Shown here piece by piece: positions 28,152 through 37,526 of a DNA stretch of 64,000 nt (the stretch's first letter is position 1; each line of letters starts with the position of its first letter). A program made the position numbers and the translations under genes. The notes below the pieces were generated by a model that saw only the letters and a list, made by a program, of their open reading frames with translations, made no database searches and was not told the DNA's origin. Source of the DNA: Sulfitobacter brevis (GTDB lineage: Bacteria > Pseudomonadota > Alphaproteobacteria > Rhodobacterales > Rhodobacteraceae); the NCBI RefSeq assembly GCF_900112755.1, contig NZ_FOMW01000002.1:310001-374000 (forward strand), read 5' to 3'.

Positions 28152-29492
28152 ATGGACCTTCACATGGATTGGACAGTCTCAAAAATGGAAACCGGTACGG
28201 CATTGCTCGATAGCGCGTTCTGGATCAATTGCGGGATCATCCTGCTGCTCTTGATCCTGTCAGGTTTCTTCTCCGGCTCCGAGACAGCGCTTACCGCCGC
28301 GTCACGCGGCAAGCTGCGCACCCAAGCCGATAAAGGTTCGCGCGGCGCCCAGCGGGCTCTGCAGATCACCGAAGACAACGAGCGCTTGATCGGCTCGGTC
28401 CTGCTCGGCAACAACCTTGTGAACATCCTCGCTGCCGCATTGGCCACGGCGCTGTTTACGCGGCTGTTCGGCGAATCCGGTGTAGCATTGGCGACCGTGG
28501 TGATGACCCTGCTGGTACTGGTCTTTGCCGAGGTGCTGCCGAAAACCTATGCCATAACCAATGCCGAACGCGCGGCCGCACTGGTCTCGCGCCCGATCGG
28601 CATCATCATCTTGGTTTTCGCGCCGCTGGTGGGCGCTGTCCGCTTCCTGGTACGTGGTATCCTGAGCCTTTTCGGGATCACCACCGATCCCGACATCAAC
28701 ATCCTCGCGGTCCGCGAAGAGATCGCCGGCGCCCTGCAAATCGGCCACTCCGAAGGCGTCGTAGAGAAGGAAGACCGCGACCGGATCTTGGGCGCGCTGG
28801 ACCTGCGTGAACGCGCGGTTGAAGAGATCATGCTCCACCGTTCGGGCATCGAGATGATCGACGCCGCCACAGACCCTTCGGATATTCTCGAACAATGTCT
28901 GCGCTCCAATCATACCCGCCTGCCGGTATTCCGCGACGACCCCGAAAATATCATCGGCGTGATCCACGCCAAAGACCTACTGCGCGCCATGTATAAGCTT
29001 ATCGGCGGCCCCGAGGGCGACGCCGCCGCTTTGAAAAAGTTTGACGTCGCCACCGTCGCGATGAAACCCTATTTCGTGCCCGAGACATCAACACTCGACG
29101 AACAGATGCGCCAGTTTTTGCGCCGCCGCACCCACTTCGCATTGGTGGTCGATGAATATGGCACCTTGCAGGGTCTGATCACCCTCGAAGATATCCTTGA
29201 GGAAATCGTCGGCGAAATCACCGATGAATTCGACCCACATGCCGATCACCCTGTTAAACCTGCCGAAGATGGCAACCTTGTGGTCGATGGCGCGATGACC
29301 ATCCGCGACCTCAATCGCGCGACCGACTGGTCCCTGCCCGATGACGAAGCCAATACCGTTGCAGGTCTGGTTATTCACGAAGCGCAGATGATCCCGACCA
29401 CCGGACAGGTCTTTTCATTCCACGGTTTCCGCTTCGAAGTCCTCGCCCGTGAGGGCAACCGGATTACCCAACTGAAAATTCGCCCCCTCTAG
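28152..29492 (+). CDS. HlyC/CorC-family membrane protein with CBS domains
   Basis: 446 residues. An N-terminal DUF21 domain (about 25-195) has four membrane helices and the GFFSGSETALTAASR signature. Two CBS domains (about 215-350; LPVFRDDPENIIGVI ... GLITLEDILEEIVGEI) and a C-terminal CorC_HlyC domain follow. Members are linked to Mg/Co efflux and metal homeostasis. The first ATG is used, but codons 5 and 12 are also Met. The start is 43 bp from the divergent phosphoesterase start. Confidence 0.92.
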   Translation: MDLHMDWTVSKMETGTALLDSAFWINCGIILLLLILSGFFSGSETALTAASRGKLRTQADKGSRGAQRALQITEDNERLIGSVLLGNNLVNILAAALATALFTRLFGESGVALATVVMTLLVLVFAEVLPKTYAITNAERAAALVSRPIGIIILVFAPLVGAVRFLVRGILSLFGITTDPDINILAVREEIAGALQIGHSEGVVEKEDRDRILGALDLRERAVEEIMLHRSGIEMIDAATDPSDILEQCLRSNHTRLPVFRDDPENIIGVIHAKDLLRAMYKLIGGPEGDAAALKKFDVATVAMKPYFVPETSTLDEQMRQFLRRRTHFALVVDEYGTLQGLITLEDILEEIVGEITDEFDPHADHPVKPAEDGNLVVDGAMTIRDLNRATDWSLPDDEANTVAGLVIHEAQMIPTTGQVFSFHGFRFEVLAREGNRITQLKIRPL

Positions 29493-29523
29493 GCCACTGT
29501 TTGATTAGAAATATTCCGGGTGA

Positions 29524-29542
29524 GGCTGGGGGAAGGCCAGCC
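29524..29542. terminator. Weak hairpin between convergent genes
   Basis: GGCTGG pairs with CCAGCC around a 7-base loop, 31 bp after the CorC-like stop, in the 89-bp space before the stop of the flavoprotein at 29582. No T run follows on either strand, so it is only a possible terminator. Confidence 0.35.
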
Positions 29543-29581
29543 CTTAGCGTCGCGTCTGCGATGCCTGTGCACTCTTGAATG

Positions 29582-32005
29582 TCATCCGCGCAACCGCGCC
29601 CCTGAGGGGTCAAACGGCGGCTCTGCCAAAACCACAGCTTTGTGCGGGACGCCCAGAACCATCACCTCAACCTCCTGCCCCGGCTCTGCACCGCGCAAGA
29701 ATGCCAACGCTAACGATTGCCCAACGCCGTACCCATACGCCCCCGAAGTCACGCGCCCAATCGGTTCCCCTTGAGAGAACACCGGCTCGCCCCCCGTCGC
29801 ATCGGCGTTAGATGCGTCGGTTTGTGCAGCATCGAGCTCTAGAATACACAACTGCTCTCGTGCAGGCTTCGCCAAGGTCTGCATCACCGCGGTCTTATTC
29901 AGGAAGTCCTTGTCCATCTTGCACAACCGGTCCAGCCCGACCTCCTGCGGCCAATATTCCGGACTGTATTCCCGCCCCCATGAGCCATAACCCTTTTCAA
30001 TGCGCAGCGACATCAGCGCACGGCTCCCGACCGGGCCTGCCCCCACCGCCTCGCCTGCGGTAATTAACGCTTCGAAAAGCACCAATTGATCCCGTTCCTC
30101 GCAATGCAGTTCCCACCCCAGATCGCCGGTAAAGCTGACGCGCAGTGCCAGCACCTTGATGCCAGCGACCGTGATCCACGCCGAGCGCATGAAGGGAAAA
30201 TCCGCAGGTGCCAGCGAAGTATTGGTTAGGTTCTGCAACATCTCGCGGGACGCCGGACCGGCGACGTTGAAACCACAGATACGCTTGGTCAAGCTTGCAA
30301 AACTGGTACCCTCAGGCAGCGGCACGGCATTGAAAAACCGCTGGTGATAGCGCTCTGCCATCCCCGAGCCGATGATCCAGAATTCATCCTCGGCGGTGCG
30401 GGTCACGGTGAAATCGCCCGCAATGCCACCACGCACCCCGATTAGGGGTGTCAGGCAGGAGCGGCCCACTATGCGCGGCATGGTATTGGCGAACAGGGCA
30501 TTCAACCAGTTTTCGGCGCCTGTCCCTTTGACGCGGTATTTGGCGAAGTTAGAGATGTCGATGATCCCTGCCCGCGCGCGCAGCATCCGCGCTTCTTCCC
30601 CGACTTGGGTCCACCAGTCCTGACGCGTGAACCCGTTTGTCTCGTCGACTGATCCGACCGGATAGCCATAATAGAGCGGATGTTCCCAGCCATAGTTCAA
30701 CCCGAACACGGCTCCCAGGTCCTTTTGCGCCGCATAGGCCGGGCGGGTGCGCACCCCGCGTCCCGCAGCGCGTTCCTCATTGGGGAAGTGGATTTTAAAG
30801 CGGTTGGCATATTGGTCGCGCACCCGGGCTTTGGTGAATGCAGCGTCGGCCCAATCGCCAAAGCGCGCCACGTCCCATGCAAACATGTCATAGCGGGTCT
30901 CGCCGGTGACGATCCAGTCTGCCGCCAACAAACCCATACCGCCCGATTGGCTAAAGCCCGGAATAATTCCGTTGCAGCAGAAGTAGTTGCGCAGTTCCGG
31001 CACCGGCCCGAACAACACGTTGCTGTCGGGCGACCAAATCATCGGGCCATTGATCACCCGCTTGATCCCTGCGGTCCCGACCGCTGGCACACGGTCGATC
31101 GCACGCATCATATTGGGCTCGATCCGGTCAAGATCGTCGGGGAAGAGCTCATGGGCGAAATCCAGCGGCGTGCCGTCCTCGGCCCAGAACCGCATGTCTT
31201 TCTCATAGGCACCGATCAGCAGGCCTTTGCCTTCTTGGCGCAGATAATATTCGCCATCGCGGTCCGCTACCGATGGCAAGCGGCGATCAAGCGCTGCCAC
31301 TTCGGCAATAGTCTCCGTGACGAAATACTGGTGTTCGGTCGGTTGCAAGGGCAGCGTCAGCCCCGCCAGCGCCGCAACCTCCCGCCCCCAAAGCCCTGCC
31401 GCGTTCACCACCCATTGCGTATGGATATCGCCCTTCTCGGTGCGCACAATCCAGCTGCCATCGGGCTGTGGTTCGGTCGCGGTGACAGGGCAAAAGCGGA
31501 TGATCTCGGCCCCTGCCTGCCGCGCCCCGACCGCATAAGCGTTGGTGACCCCCGAGGGGTCGACGTTGCCGCCGGAGGGTTCAAACATGATGCAGCGGAT
31601 GCCGTCGTAGTTGACAAGCGGATGCAGGGCTTCGGCCTCGCTGCGCGAAACTTCGTGGAATTTGAGGCCGTAGTATTTTGCCTTGGCCGCCTGCAGGCGC
31701 AACTGGTGCTCGCGGGCTTCGGTCTGGGCAAGGTAGAGCGATCCGGGCTGGAACACGCCGCAGCTTTGCCCCGTCTCGGCCTCCAGCGCGTTATAGAGGT
31801 CCATTGTGTAGTTCTGGATGCGGGTGATGTTGTTGTTGTCGTGCAACCCGTGGATATTGGCCGCCGCGTGCCAGGTAGAGCCAGAGGTAAGCTCGTTGCG
31901 CTCCAGAAGCACCACGTCGGTCCAGCCCAGTTTGGTCAGGTGGTAGAGGATGGAGCAGCCGATAACGCCGCCTCCGATGATGACGGCTTGGGCGTGGGCG
32001 CGCAT
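29582..32005 (-). CDS. FAD-dependent dimethylglycine/sarcosine dehydrogenase-like protein
   Basis: 807 residues. The N-terminal DAO domain has the FAD-binding motif VIIGGGVIGCS. The SGSTWHAA segment contains the histidine that carries covalent FAD in dimethylglycine and sarcosine dehydrogenases. An FAO_M region and a C-terminal GCV_T folate-binding domain with its C-terminal barrel (from about residue 430) follow. Such enzymes demethylate N-methylated glycines with transfer of C1 to tetrahydrofolate. AGGAC sits before the ATG. It is paralogous to the protein at 33687; substrate is not determined. Confidence 0.9.
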   Translation of the reverse strand: MRAHAQAVIIGGGVIGCSILYHLTKLGWTDVVLLERNELTSGSTWHAAANIHGLHDNNNITRIQNYTMDLYNALEAETGQSCGVFQPGSLYLAQTEAREHQLRLQAAKAKYYGLKFHEVSRSEAEALHPLVNYDGIRCIMFEPSGGNVDPSGVTNAYAVGARQAGAEIIRFCPVTATEPQPDGSWIVRTEKGDIHTQWVVNAAGLWGREVAALAGLTLPLQPTEHQYFVTETIAEVAALDRRLPSVADRDGEYYLRQEGKGLLIGAYEKDMRFWAEDGTPLDFAHELFPDDLDRIEPNMMRAIDRVPAVGTAGIKRVINGPMIWSPDSNVLFGPVPELRNYFCCNGIIPGFSQSGGMGLLAADWIVTGETRYDMFAWDVARFGDWADAAFTKARVRDQYANRFKIHFPNEERAAGRGVRTRPAYAAQKDLGAVFGLNYGWEHPLYYGYPVGSVDETNGFTRQDWWTQVGEEARMLRARAGIIDISNFAKYRVKGTGAENWLNALFANTMPRIVGRSCLTPLIGVRGGIAGDFTVTRTAEDEFWIIGSGMAERYHQRFFNAVPLPEGTSFASLTKRICGFNVAGPASREMLQNLTNTSLAPADFPFMRSAWITVAGIKVLALRVSFTGDLGWELHCEERDQLVLFEALITAGEAVGAGPVGSRALMSLRIEKGYGSWGREYSPEYWPQEVGLDRLCKMDKDFLNKTAVMQTLAKPAREQLCILELDAAQTDASNADATGGEPVFSQGEPIGRVTSGAYGYGVGQSLALAFLRGAEPGQEVEVMVLGVPHKAVVLAEPPFDPSGARLRG

Positions 32006-32101
32006 GAGACTGTCCTGCGAATGGTTGCGTTACAGGTAATCTGGCGTGGCGGCGCACACGTCAGTTGCCTGAATGCGACAGATCTGGTCGCCATGGGACG
32101 A

Positions 32102-32168
32102 TGTGGGGTGCGAGGGCGCTTGGGTTGTTTCATTTTATCGCCAAGCGGCGCTGCTCCCGCACCCCACA
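32102..32168. repeat. Long imperfect inverted repeat
   Basis: Outer arms TGTGGGGTGCG / CGCACCCCACA (11 bp perfect) enclose inner arms CGCTTGG / CCAAGCG (7 bp) around a 17-base loop, with an asymmetric internal bulge. It lies between the DUF2254 stop and the flavoprotein start, on which side it may act as a terminator or attenuator. Confidence 0.7.
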
Positions 32169-32192
32169 GATATTCTAGCCCAGAAACAAAAT

Positions 32193-33509
32193 TCAGGTCT
32201 TATAGCGGGCGTTAACGGCCTCGCGGACGTCAGCGCGGGCGGAGGCAAGGACGCGGTCGCGGTCGGGGGCGAATGTGATGGCTTCGGCAGCGCGGCGCAG
32301 GTGGATTTCCGCGGCCTCGCGCGCTGCGCGGGCAAGATCGGCGTCGGGGTGGCACATCAAGCCGGAAAGCACCGTTTGAAGCCGTTGCTGGACTTCGACG
32401 ATCTGCACACCGTCCCGGGCGAGTGCGGCAAAGCCGTCTTCGATCAGGTCATCAGGCTCGAGCGGCGGCACGTATAGCCGGTCGAGTTTAGTCTCGCGCT
32501 CTTGTTGTTCCTCGTCGATGTAGTTTGACAGGATGCGCCCGATGCGGGTGATCACGTCAATCGCGGTGCCCGGATCGTTGACACCAGGCGACAATGCTTT
32601 CGAGCCGACCTCCCCCATGACAACGAGACCGAAGCGTGGATCTTGGTCAAAGGTGCGCAGATCGCCAAGGCGCATGTTGCGGCGTACCGCGTCTTCGAGC
32701 GAGACACTGTCATGCGCGTCGCTTTGCGGGCTGCCACGTTTTACGACCATTAGAAGCGGTTCGTTCATGAACACGAATTCGCCGATATTGCGGGTCAGGT
32801 AGAGAGCCACGCCGTGGTCCTTGGCGGCTTCGTTCAGGGCTTCGGGATAGATATGCTGAACATAGCCGCTTTGCGCCGCGCGGATCGGTTCGGCGTTTTC
32901 AGGGACCGGACCGGTCAGCGCATGGGCCCCCAGACAAGGATTTTCGAGCCGTTCTTTGAATTGTTCGCGGGTTGTGCGCTCGATCTGGCGGGTGGTATCG
33001 ATCAGGCTGCCGAAAGTCTGCAGATGCAGCACCCAGCGGATCAGGTAGATGACGATCACGGCCAGCACCACAACGGTCATCACAAACAGCACCAGCGCGC
33101 GTTCGTCGATGTAGATGCCAAGTTCGCGCATGATGATCGCCACCAGCGCATAGACATAGGCGCCAATGAACACCGCCAGCGTGTTTTGCGTGGTGCGGTC
33201 CTGGATAATCAAACGGTGAACCCGCGGGGTCCATTGGGTAGACGAAGCGCGGTAGACCGTGACCATAATGGTGATCGAAAAGGTGGTTACCGCGAGCATC
33301 GCATTGGCGATGATGTCGAGCAGCCGGTCGGCCGCAGAGCCGGTCAGCCGGGTGGCGACTTTCTCCGGCACCAAGGGTTCGATCAGCTGGGTCAGGGCAA
33401 GCGCCACAAAGGCCATCATGCCCATCATCAGCACCCGCACCCACAGCAACTTGGTGTATTCACGGGTTTTTCGGAGCAATGTAGAGGGCAGCAGGGAATC
33501 AATATTCAT
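32193..33509 (-). CDS. DUF2254 family membrane protein
   Basis: 438 residues. An N-terminal amphipathic segment is followed by four hydrophobic helices (about residues 25-165) and a long soluble C-terminal region with the LRTFDQDPRFG and SPGVNDPGTA motifs of DUF2254. The family function is unknown; these are inner-membrane proteins. It lies between two dimethylglycine dehydrogenase-like genes, and with 177 bp to the second it is divergent from that gene. Identification is from the motif pattern and membrane layout. Confidence 0.88.
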   Translation of the reverse strand: MNIDSLLPSTLLRKTREYTKLLWVRVLMMGMMAFVALALTQLIEPLVPEKVATRLTGSAADRLLDIIANAMLAVTTFSITIMVTVYRASSTQWTPRVHRLIIQDRTTQNTLAVFIGAYVYALVAIIMRELGIYIDERALVLFVMTVVVLAVIVIYLIRWVLHLQTFGSLIDTTRQIERTTREQFKERLENPCLGAHALTGPVPENAEPIRAAQSGYVQHIYPEALNEAAKDHGVALYLTRNIGEFVFMNEPLLMVVKRGSPQSDAHDSVSLEDAVRRNMRLGDLRTFDQDPRFGLVVMGEVGSKALSPGVNDPGTAIDVITRIGRILSNYIDEEQQERETKLDRLYVPPLEPDDLIEDGFAALARDGVQIVEVQQRLQTVLSGLMCHPDADLARAAREAAEIHLRRAAEAITFAPDRDRVLASARADVREAVNARYKT

Positions 33510-33686
33510 GCCGCTAACCTAGCGTAGCCAGCGGGGCCGCCAATGGAGAAGACGCTTAAAAGACTGAAAGCGTGTATTTAGTCGGCCGCCGCATAGGGGA
33601 AATTCGACATATCTTGTCGGAAAAGCACATGATCGGACCGGCGATGCGCGGCAGGGTCCGGTGAAACAACGCGAAGGATGACCGCT

Positions 33687-36104
33687 ATGCAAACCTCAAC
33701 CCGTGCCCTGATTATCGGTGGTGGCGTCGTCGGCGCTTCGGTCTTGTATCACCTGACCAAACTGGGATGGAAAGATGTCATGCTGGTCGAGCGGTCGGAA
33801 TTGACCTCGGGCTCCACATGGCACGCAGCGGGCGGGTTTCACACGCTGAACGGCGATACGAATATGGCGGCGCTGCAGGGCTATACGATCCGGCTTTACA
33901 AAGAGTTGGAGGAGATCACCGGCATGTCTTGTGGCCTACACCATGTAGGCGGGGTGACCTTGGCAGATAACAAAGACCGCTTTGACATGCTGCTGGCAGA
34001 GCGCGCCAAACACCGCTTTATGGGGCTGGATACCGAGATTGTCGGCCCCGAAGAGATCGCGAAAATCGCGCCGGTCACCAATCTGCAAGGGATTATCGGC
34101 GGCCTTTATGACCCGCTTGACGGGCACCTTGATCCTTCGGGCACCACCCATGCCTATGCCCGTGCCGCCAAAATGGGCGGTGCCACGATCGAGACGCATT
34201 GCATGGTGCGCGAGACCAATCAGCGGCCCGATGGGACGTGGGATGTGGTGACAGACAAAGGCACCATTCACGCCGAACATGTGGTGAATGCCGGCGGGCT
34301 GTGGGCGCGCGAGGTCGGCGCGATGGCGGGGGTCTATTTCCCGCTGCACCCGATGGAGCACCAGTATATCGTCACCGAAGATGTGCCGCTGATCGTCGAG
34401 ATGGCAAAAGACGGCAAGGAGCACCCGCATGTGATGGACCCTGCAGGCGAAAGCTATTTGCGGCAAGAAGGGCGCGGGCTTTGCATCGGCTTTTATGAGC
34501 AAAAATGTCGCCCGTGGTCCGTGGATGGCACGCCGTGGAGTTTCGGTCAGGACTTGTTGCAGGATGACTTTGACAAAATCGAGGACAGCATTGCCTTTGC
34601 CTATAAACGCTTCCCTGATCTGGAGCGCGCGGGCGTCAAGAATGTGATCCACGGACCGTTTACCTTTGCGCCCGATGGCAACCCGCTGGTCGGGCCGGTG
34701 CCGGGGATGCGCAATTATTGGTCGGCCTGCGGGGTCATGGCGGGCTTTAGCCAAGGCGGCGGCGTTGGCCTGACGCTGGCGCAATGGATGATCGAGGGAG
34801 AACCCGAGCGCGATGTAATGGCGATGGATGTGGCGCGTTTCGGCAATTGGACCACACCGGGCTATACCCTGCCCAAAGTGATAGAGAACTATCAAAAACG
34901 CTTTTCGGTTTCCTATCCGAACGAAGAACTGCCCGCTGCGCGGCCACATCGCACCACGCCGATGTATGATATTTTCAGCAGCATGGGGGCCGTTTGGGGC
35001 GCCCAATACGGGCTAGAGGTCGCGAACTACTTCGCCACAGGGAGTGAGCCGGCGTTTGAAACGCCGTCCTTCCGCCGCTCGGACGCCTTTGATGCCACCG
35101 CGAGGGAGGTGATGGCGGTGCGCAATGGCGTTGGCATCAACGAGGTGCAGAACTTCGGCAAGTATCTGGTAACAGGGCCGCGCGCACGTGACTGGCTGGA
35201 CCGGATCATGGCCGGACGGGTGCCGCAACCGGGCCGCCTGTCACTGACGCCGATGCTGTCGGAAAAGGGCCGGTTGATCGGTGATTTCACCATGTCCTGC
35301 TTGGGCGAGGAAGAGTTTCAGCTGACCGCCTCTTACGGTGCGCAAGCCTACCATTATCGTTGGTTCCTCAATCACTTGGAGGACGGCGTTCAGGTAGAAA
35401 ATATTTCGGACCGGCGAACGGGGTTCCAGATCGCGGGGCCGAAAGCACGCGAGGTTCTACAGGCTTGCACGCGGACCGATGTGGGGGGGATGAAGTTCCT
35501 CGACGTGCGGCGCATGATAGTGGGGCAAGCCGACTGTATCGTGCAGCGCGTCAGCTATACCGGCGATCTCGGCTATGAGATTTATTGCGATGCGATGATG
35601 CAACGGTCGTTGTGGCATAGCCTTTGGGAGGCAGGCCAGACCCATGGCATGGTGCCTTTCGGAATGCGGGCGATGATGTCGCTGCGGCTGGATAAGTTCT
35701 TTGGCTCATGGATGTCGGAATTCTCGCCCGACTACACCGCCGCAGAAACAGGGCTGGACAGGTTCATCAGCTTCAAGAAAAACACCCCCTTCATCGGGCG
35801 CAAGCTGGCTGAGGCCGAGCGCGACACCCCGCCTGCACGCAAGCTGGTCGCCTTTGAGGTGCAGGCGCAAGATGCCGATGTGCACGGCTATGAGCCGATC
35901 TGGCTGGACGGTGAGGTCGTCGGGTTCTGCACGTCGGGGGGCTATTCGCATTTCGCGGGCAAATCTATCGCGCAGGGGTTTGTGCCGCGCGCCCGTGCGA
36001 CCGAAGGCCTACAGGTCGAGATCGAGATTTTGGGCAAGATGTGCCCTGCGACGGTGATCACCACACCTTTGTTTGATACCGAGGGAGACCGGATGCGCGG
36101 CTAG
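33687..36104 (+). CDS. FAD-dependent dimethylglycine/sarcosine dehydrogenase-like protein
   Basis: 805 residues from the ATG at 33687, which has GAAGGA eight bases upstream; the ATG nine bases earlier lies on that box. It shows the same architecture as the protein at 29582: GGGVVGAS FAD motif, SGSTWHAAGG covalent-FAD histidine, DAO/FAO_M and GCV_T plus C-terminal barrel. The two are homologous but clearly different in sequence, so they may take different methylamines. In marine Roseobacters such pairs serve glycine betaine and dimethylglycine breakdown (general knowledge). Confidence 0.9.
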   Translation: MQTSTRALIIGGGVVGASVLYHLTKLGWKDVMLVERSELTSGSTWHAAGGFHTLNGDTNMAALQGYTIRLYKELEEITGMSCGLHHVGGVTLADNKDRFDMLLAERAKHRFMGLDTEIVGPEEIAKIAPVTNLQGIIGGLYDPLDGHLDPSGTTHAYARAAKMGGATIETHCMVRETNQRPDGTWDVVTDKGTIHAEHVVNAGGLWAREVGAMAGVYFPLHPMEHQYIVTEDVPLIVEMAKDGKEHPHVMDPAGESYLRQEGRGLCIGFYEQKCRPWSVDGTPWSFGQDLLQDDFDKIEDSIAFAYKRFPDLERAGVKNVIHGPFTFAPDGNPLVGPVPGMRNYWSACGVMAGFSQGGGVGLTLAQWMIEGEPERDVMAMDVARFGNWTTPGYTLPKVIENYQKRFSVSYPNEELPAARPHRTTPMYDIFSSMGAVWGAQYGLEVANYFATGSEPAFETPSFRRSDAFDATAREVMAVRNGVGINEVQNFGKYLVTGPRARDWLDRIMAGRVPQPGRLSLTPMLSEKGRLIGDFTMSCLGEEEFQLTASYGAQAYHYRWFLNHLEDGVQVENISDRRTGFQIAGPKAREVLQACTRTDVGGMKFLDVRRMIVGQADCIVQRVSYTGDLGYEIYCDAMMQRSLWHSLWEAGQTHGMVPFGMRAMMSLRLDKFFGSWMSEFSPDYTAAETGLDRFISFKKNTPFIGRKLAEAERDTPPARKLVAFEVQAQDADVHGYEPIWLDGEVVGFCTSGGYSHFAGKSIAQGFVPRARATEGLQVEIEILGKMCPATVITTPLFDTEGDRMRG

Positions 36105-36151
36105 GTGCAGGGCGGTTTCGTCCGGGCGCACAGTGGGGTAAGTTACGCGCC

Positions 36152-36766
36152 ATGAGCCCTTTCACCATGCCCGTTATTCTATTGGCCGCCGGACAGTCCT
36201 CGCGGATGCGGGGGCGCGACAAATTGTTGGAAAAGGTCGACGGGATGCCGCTGCTGCGGCGGCAAGCGATGATGCTGCGCAGTGTGACCACGGGGCCCGT
36301 GATTGTCGCCCTGCCTGCGCCCACGCATCCGCGCTATGAGGCTTTGACAGGCTTAGATTTTGCCGCCTTGCCCGTACCGGACGCCGCCGAAGGGATGAAC
36401 GCCAGCCTGCGCCGCGCTTTTGCGGCCCTGCCGGCAGATGCGCCCTGTGCGATGTTACTGCTGGCCGATTTACCAGACCTGACGGCGGCGGATCTGTGTC
36501 AGGTGGCAGCGGCAGTGGACCTTACGACTTCGGCGCAAATTTGGCGCGGGGCGACCGCTTTGGGCAAAGCGGGGCATCCGATTGTCTTTAAGGCCGATCT
36601 CTTTGCGCTGTTTGCCGATCTTGTAGGCGATGGCGGCGGCCGTGAGATAGTGCAGGCCGCACAAGGCAACGTGGTGCTGGTGCCCCTGCCCGACTCCCAT
36701 GCCCGCCGTGATCTTGATACGCTGGAGGATTGGGCCGCATGGCGTGCAGAACGCGGCGCTACCTGA
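36152..36766 (+). CDS. MobA/MocA-like nucleotidyltransferase
   Basis: 204 residues, an NTP_transf_3 domain. The N-terminal signature LLAAGQSSRMRGRDKLLE is a variant of LAAGxSxRMGxxK and binds the nucleotide. LLADLPDLTAADL holds the metal-binding Asp, and GKAGHPIVFK is the substrate region. Relatives make molybdenum cofactor dinucleotides (MobA/MocA) or modify purine pathway factors. It lies 47 bp after the flavoprotein on the same strand. No molybdoenzyme gene is nearby, so the exact role is open. Confidence 0.82.
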   Translation: MSPFTMPVILLAAGQSSRMRGRDKLLEKVDGMPLLRRQAMMLRSVTTGPVIVALPAPTHPRYEALTGLDFAALPVPDAAEGMNASLRRAFAALPADAPCAMLLLADLPDLTAADLCQVAAAVDLTTSAQIWRGATALGKAGHPIVFKADLFALFADLVGDGGGREIVQAAQGNVVLVPLPDSHARRDLDTLEDWAAWRAERGAT

Positions 36767-36781
36767 AGCCGCACAACGAAA

Positions 36782-36809
36782 GACCCTCCGCAGGTACCTG
36801 CGAAGGGTC
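36782..36809. terminator. Terminator between MobA-like gene and Hint gene
   Basis: GACCCT-C-CGCAGG pairs with CCTGCG-A-AGGGTC around a TA loop, a 12-bp stem with one mismatch. It is positioned between two convergent genes, and the minus strand continues with TTTCGTT. Confidence 0.72.
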
Positions 36810-36833
36810 ATGGTCTCGTTTCGCCGCAGCGCA

Positions 36834-37466
36834 TTAGCTGGTGAGCAGCGCCGCTTCGTGCTTTTTCAGCGACCGCCGCGCCGCACCGTAAGCGCCGACA
36901 CCGCTGGGTGACTGCAACTCGGGGAACAGCTCGAAAATCTCGGCTTTTTGCGCATCGCCAATGCTGGCGAGGCTCTCGTCACCGGGCTGGAAGCTTTCGG
37001 TCCACGCCCCGTCCGACAGGATCACCTCGTGATGGTCGAACATGATGTGGATGTAGGTCGTCTCAGCCACGTCCGAAACCTCGACACCTGCCATGCCCGT
37101 CAGATGCTTGGCCGCGACCAAGACCTCGCGGTCATCGAAATAAAGCGCGGTCTTGTCATTGGCGATCAGCACACGGTGGTTGGGGCTGACGGTCAGATCG
37201 CGCTCGGGCAGATCGTTGCCCAAGGCACCTTGGCGGATCAGGATGGGCCGCAGATGGCTGGCCCGCGCCAGTTCCGCCGCGTGCATATCCCGCTTTCCGA
37301 TCCAGCGGATTTTCTGCATGCCATTATCGCGGGTGATCACACGGTCGCCGACCGCAAGATCCTCGACACGGCATTCGCCCTTGGCCGTGACAATCAGCGT
37401 ACCGAGCGTAAAGCAGGGCGGCGTATTATCGAAGGGGTCGATCTTTTCAATGTTTTTAAAGGTCAC
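36834..37466 (-). CDS. Hint-domain fragment, C-terminal half of an interrupted RTX-Hint protein
   Basis: 210 residues from the first ATG. The Hint_2 domain begins at the cysteine of PPCFTLGTL and includes VGDRVITRDNG, the SPNHRVL histidine block and the EVILSDGAWTESFQPG block. It closely parallels the end of the 966-aa protein (38192-41092). Codons upstream of this ATG, through 37526, remain in the same frame and continue the family sequence up to a single TAA at 37527, beyond which RTX repeats begin. It is therefore probably not an independent gene. No ribosome binding site is evident before 37466. Confidence 0.7.
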   Translation of the reverse strand: MTFKNIEKIDPFDNTPPCFTLGTLIVTAKGECRVEDLAVGDRVITRDNGMQKIRWIGKRDMHAAELARASHLRPILIRQGALGNDLPERDLTVSPNHRVLIANDKTALYFDDREVLVAAKHLTGMAGVEVSDVAETTYIHIMFDHHEVILSDGAWTESFQPGDESLASIGDAQKAEIFELFPELQSPSGVGAYGAARRSLKKHEAALLTS

Positions 37467-37526
37467 AGCGCCCAGATATGCATCATCGGCGCCGAAAATA
37501 TCGATAGTGCCGTTTTCGGCTGACTG

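Noticed and set aside
30680..32215. 511-codon plus-strand open frame
   Set aside because: Complementary to the flavoprotein at 29582-32005, which has clear FAD and GCV_T motifs. The antisense peptide is H/R/G-rich with no family signal.
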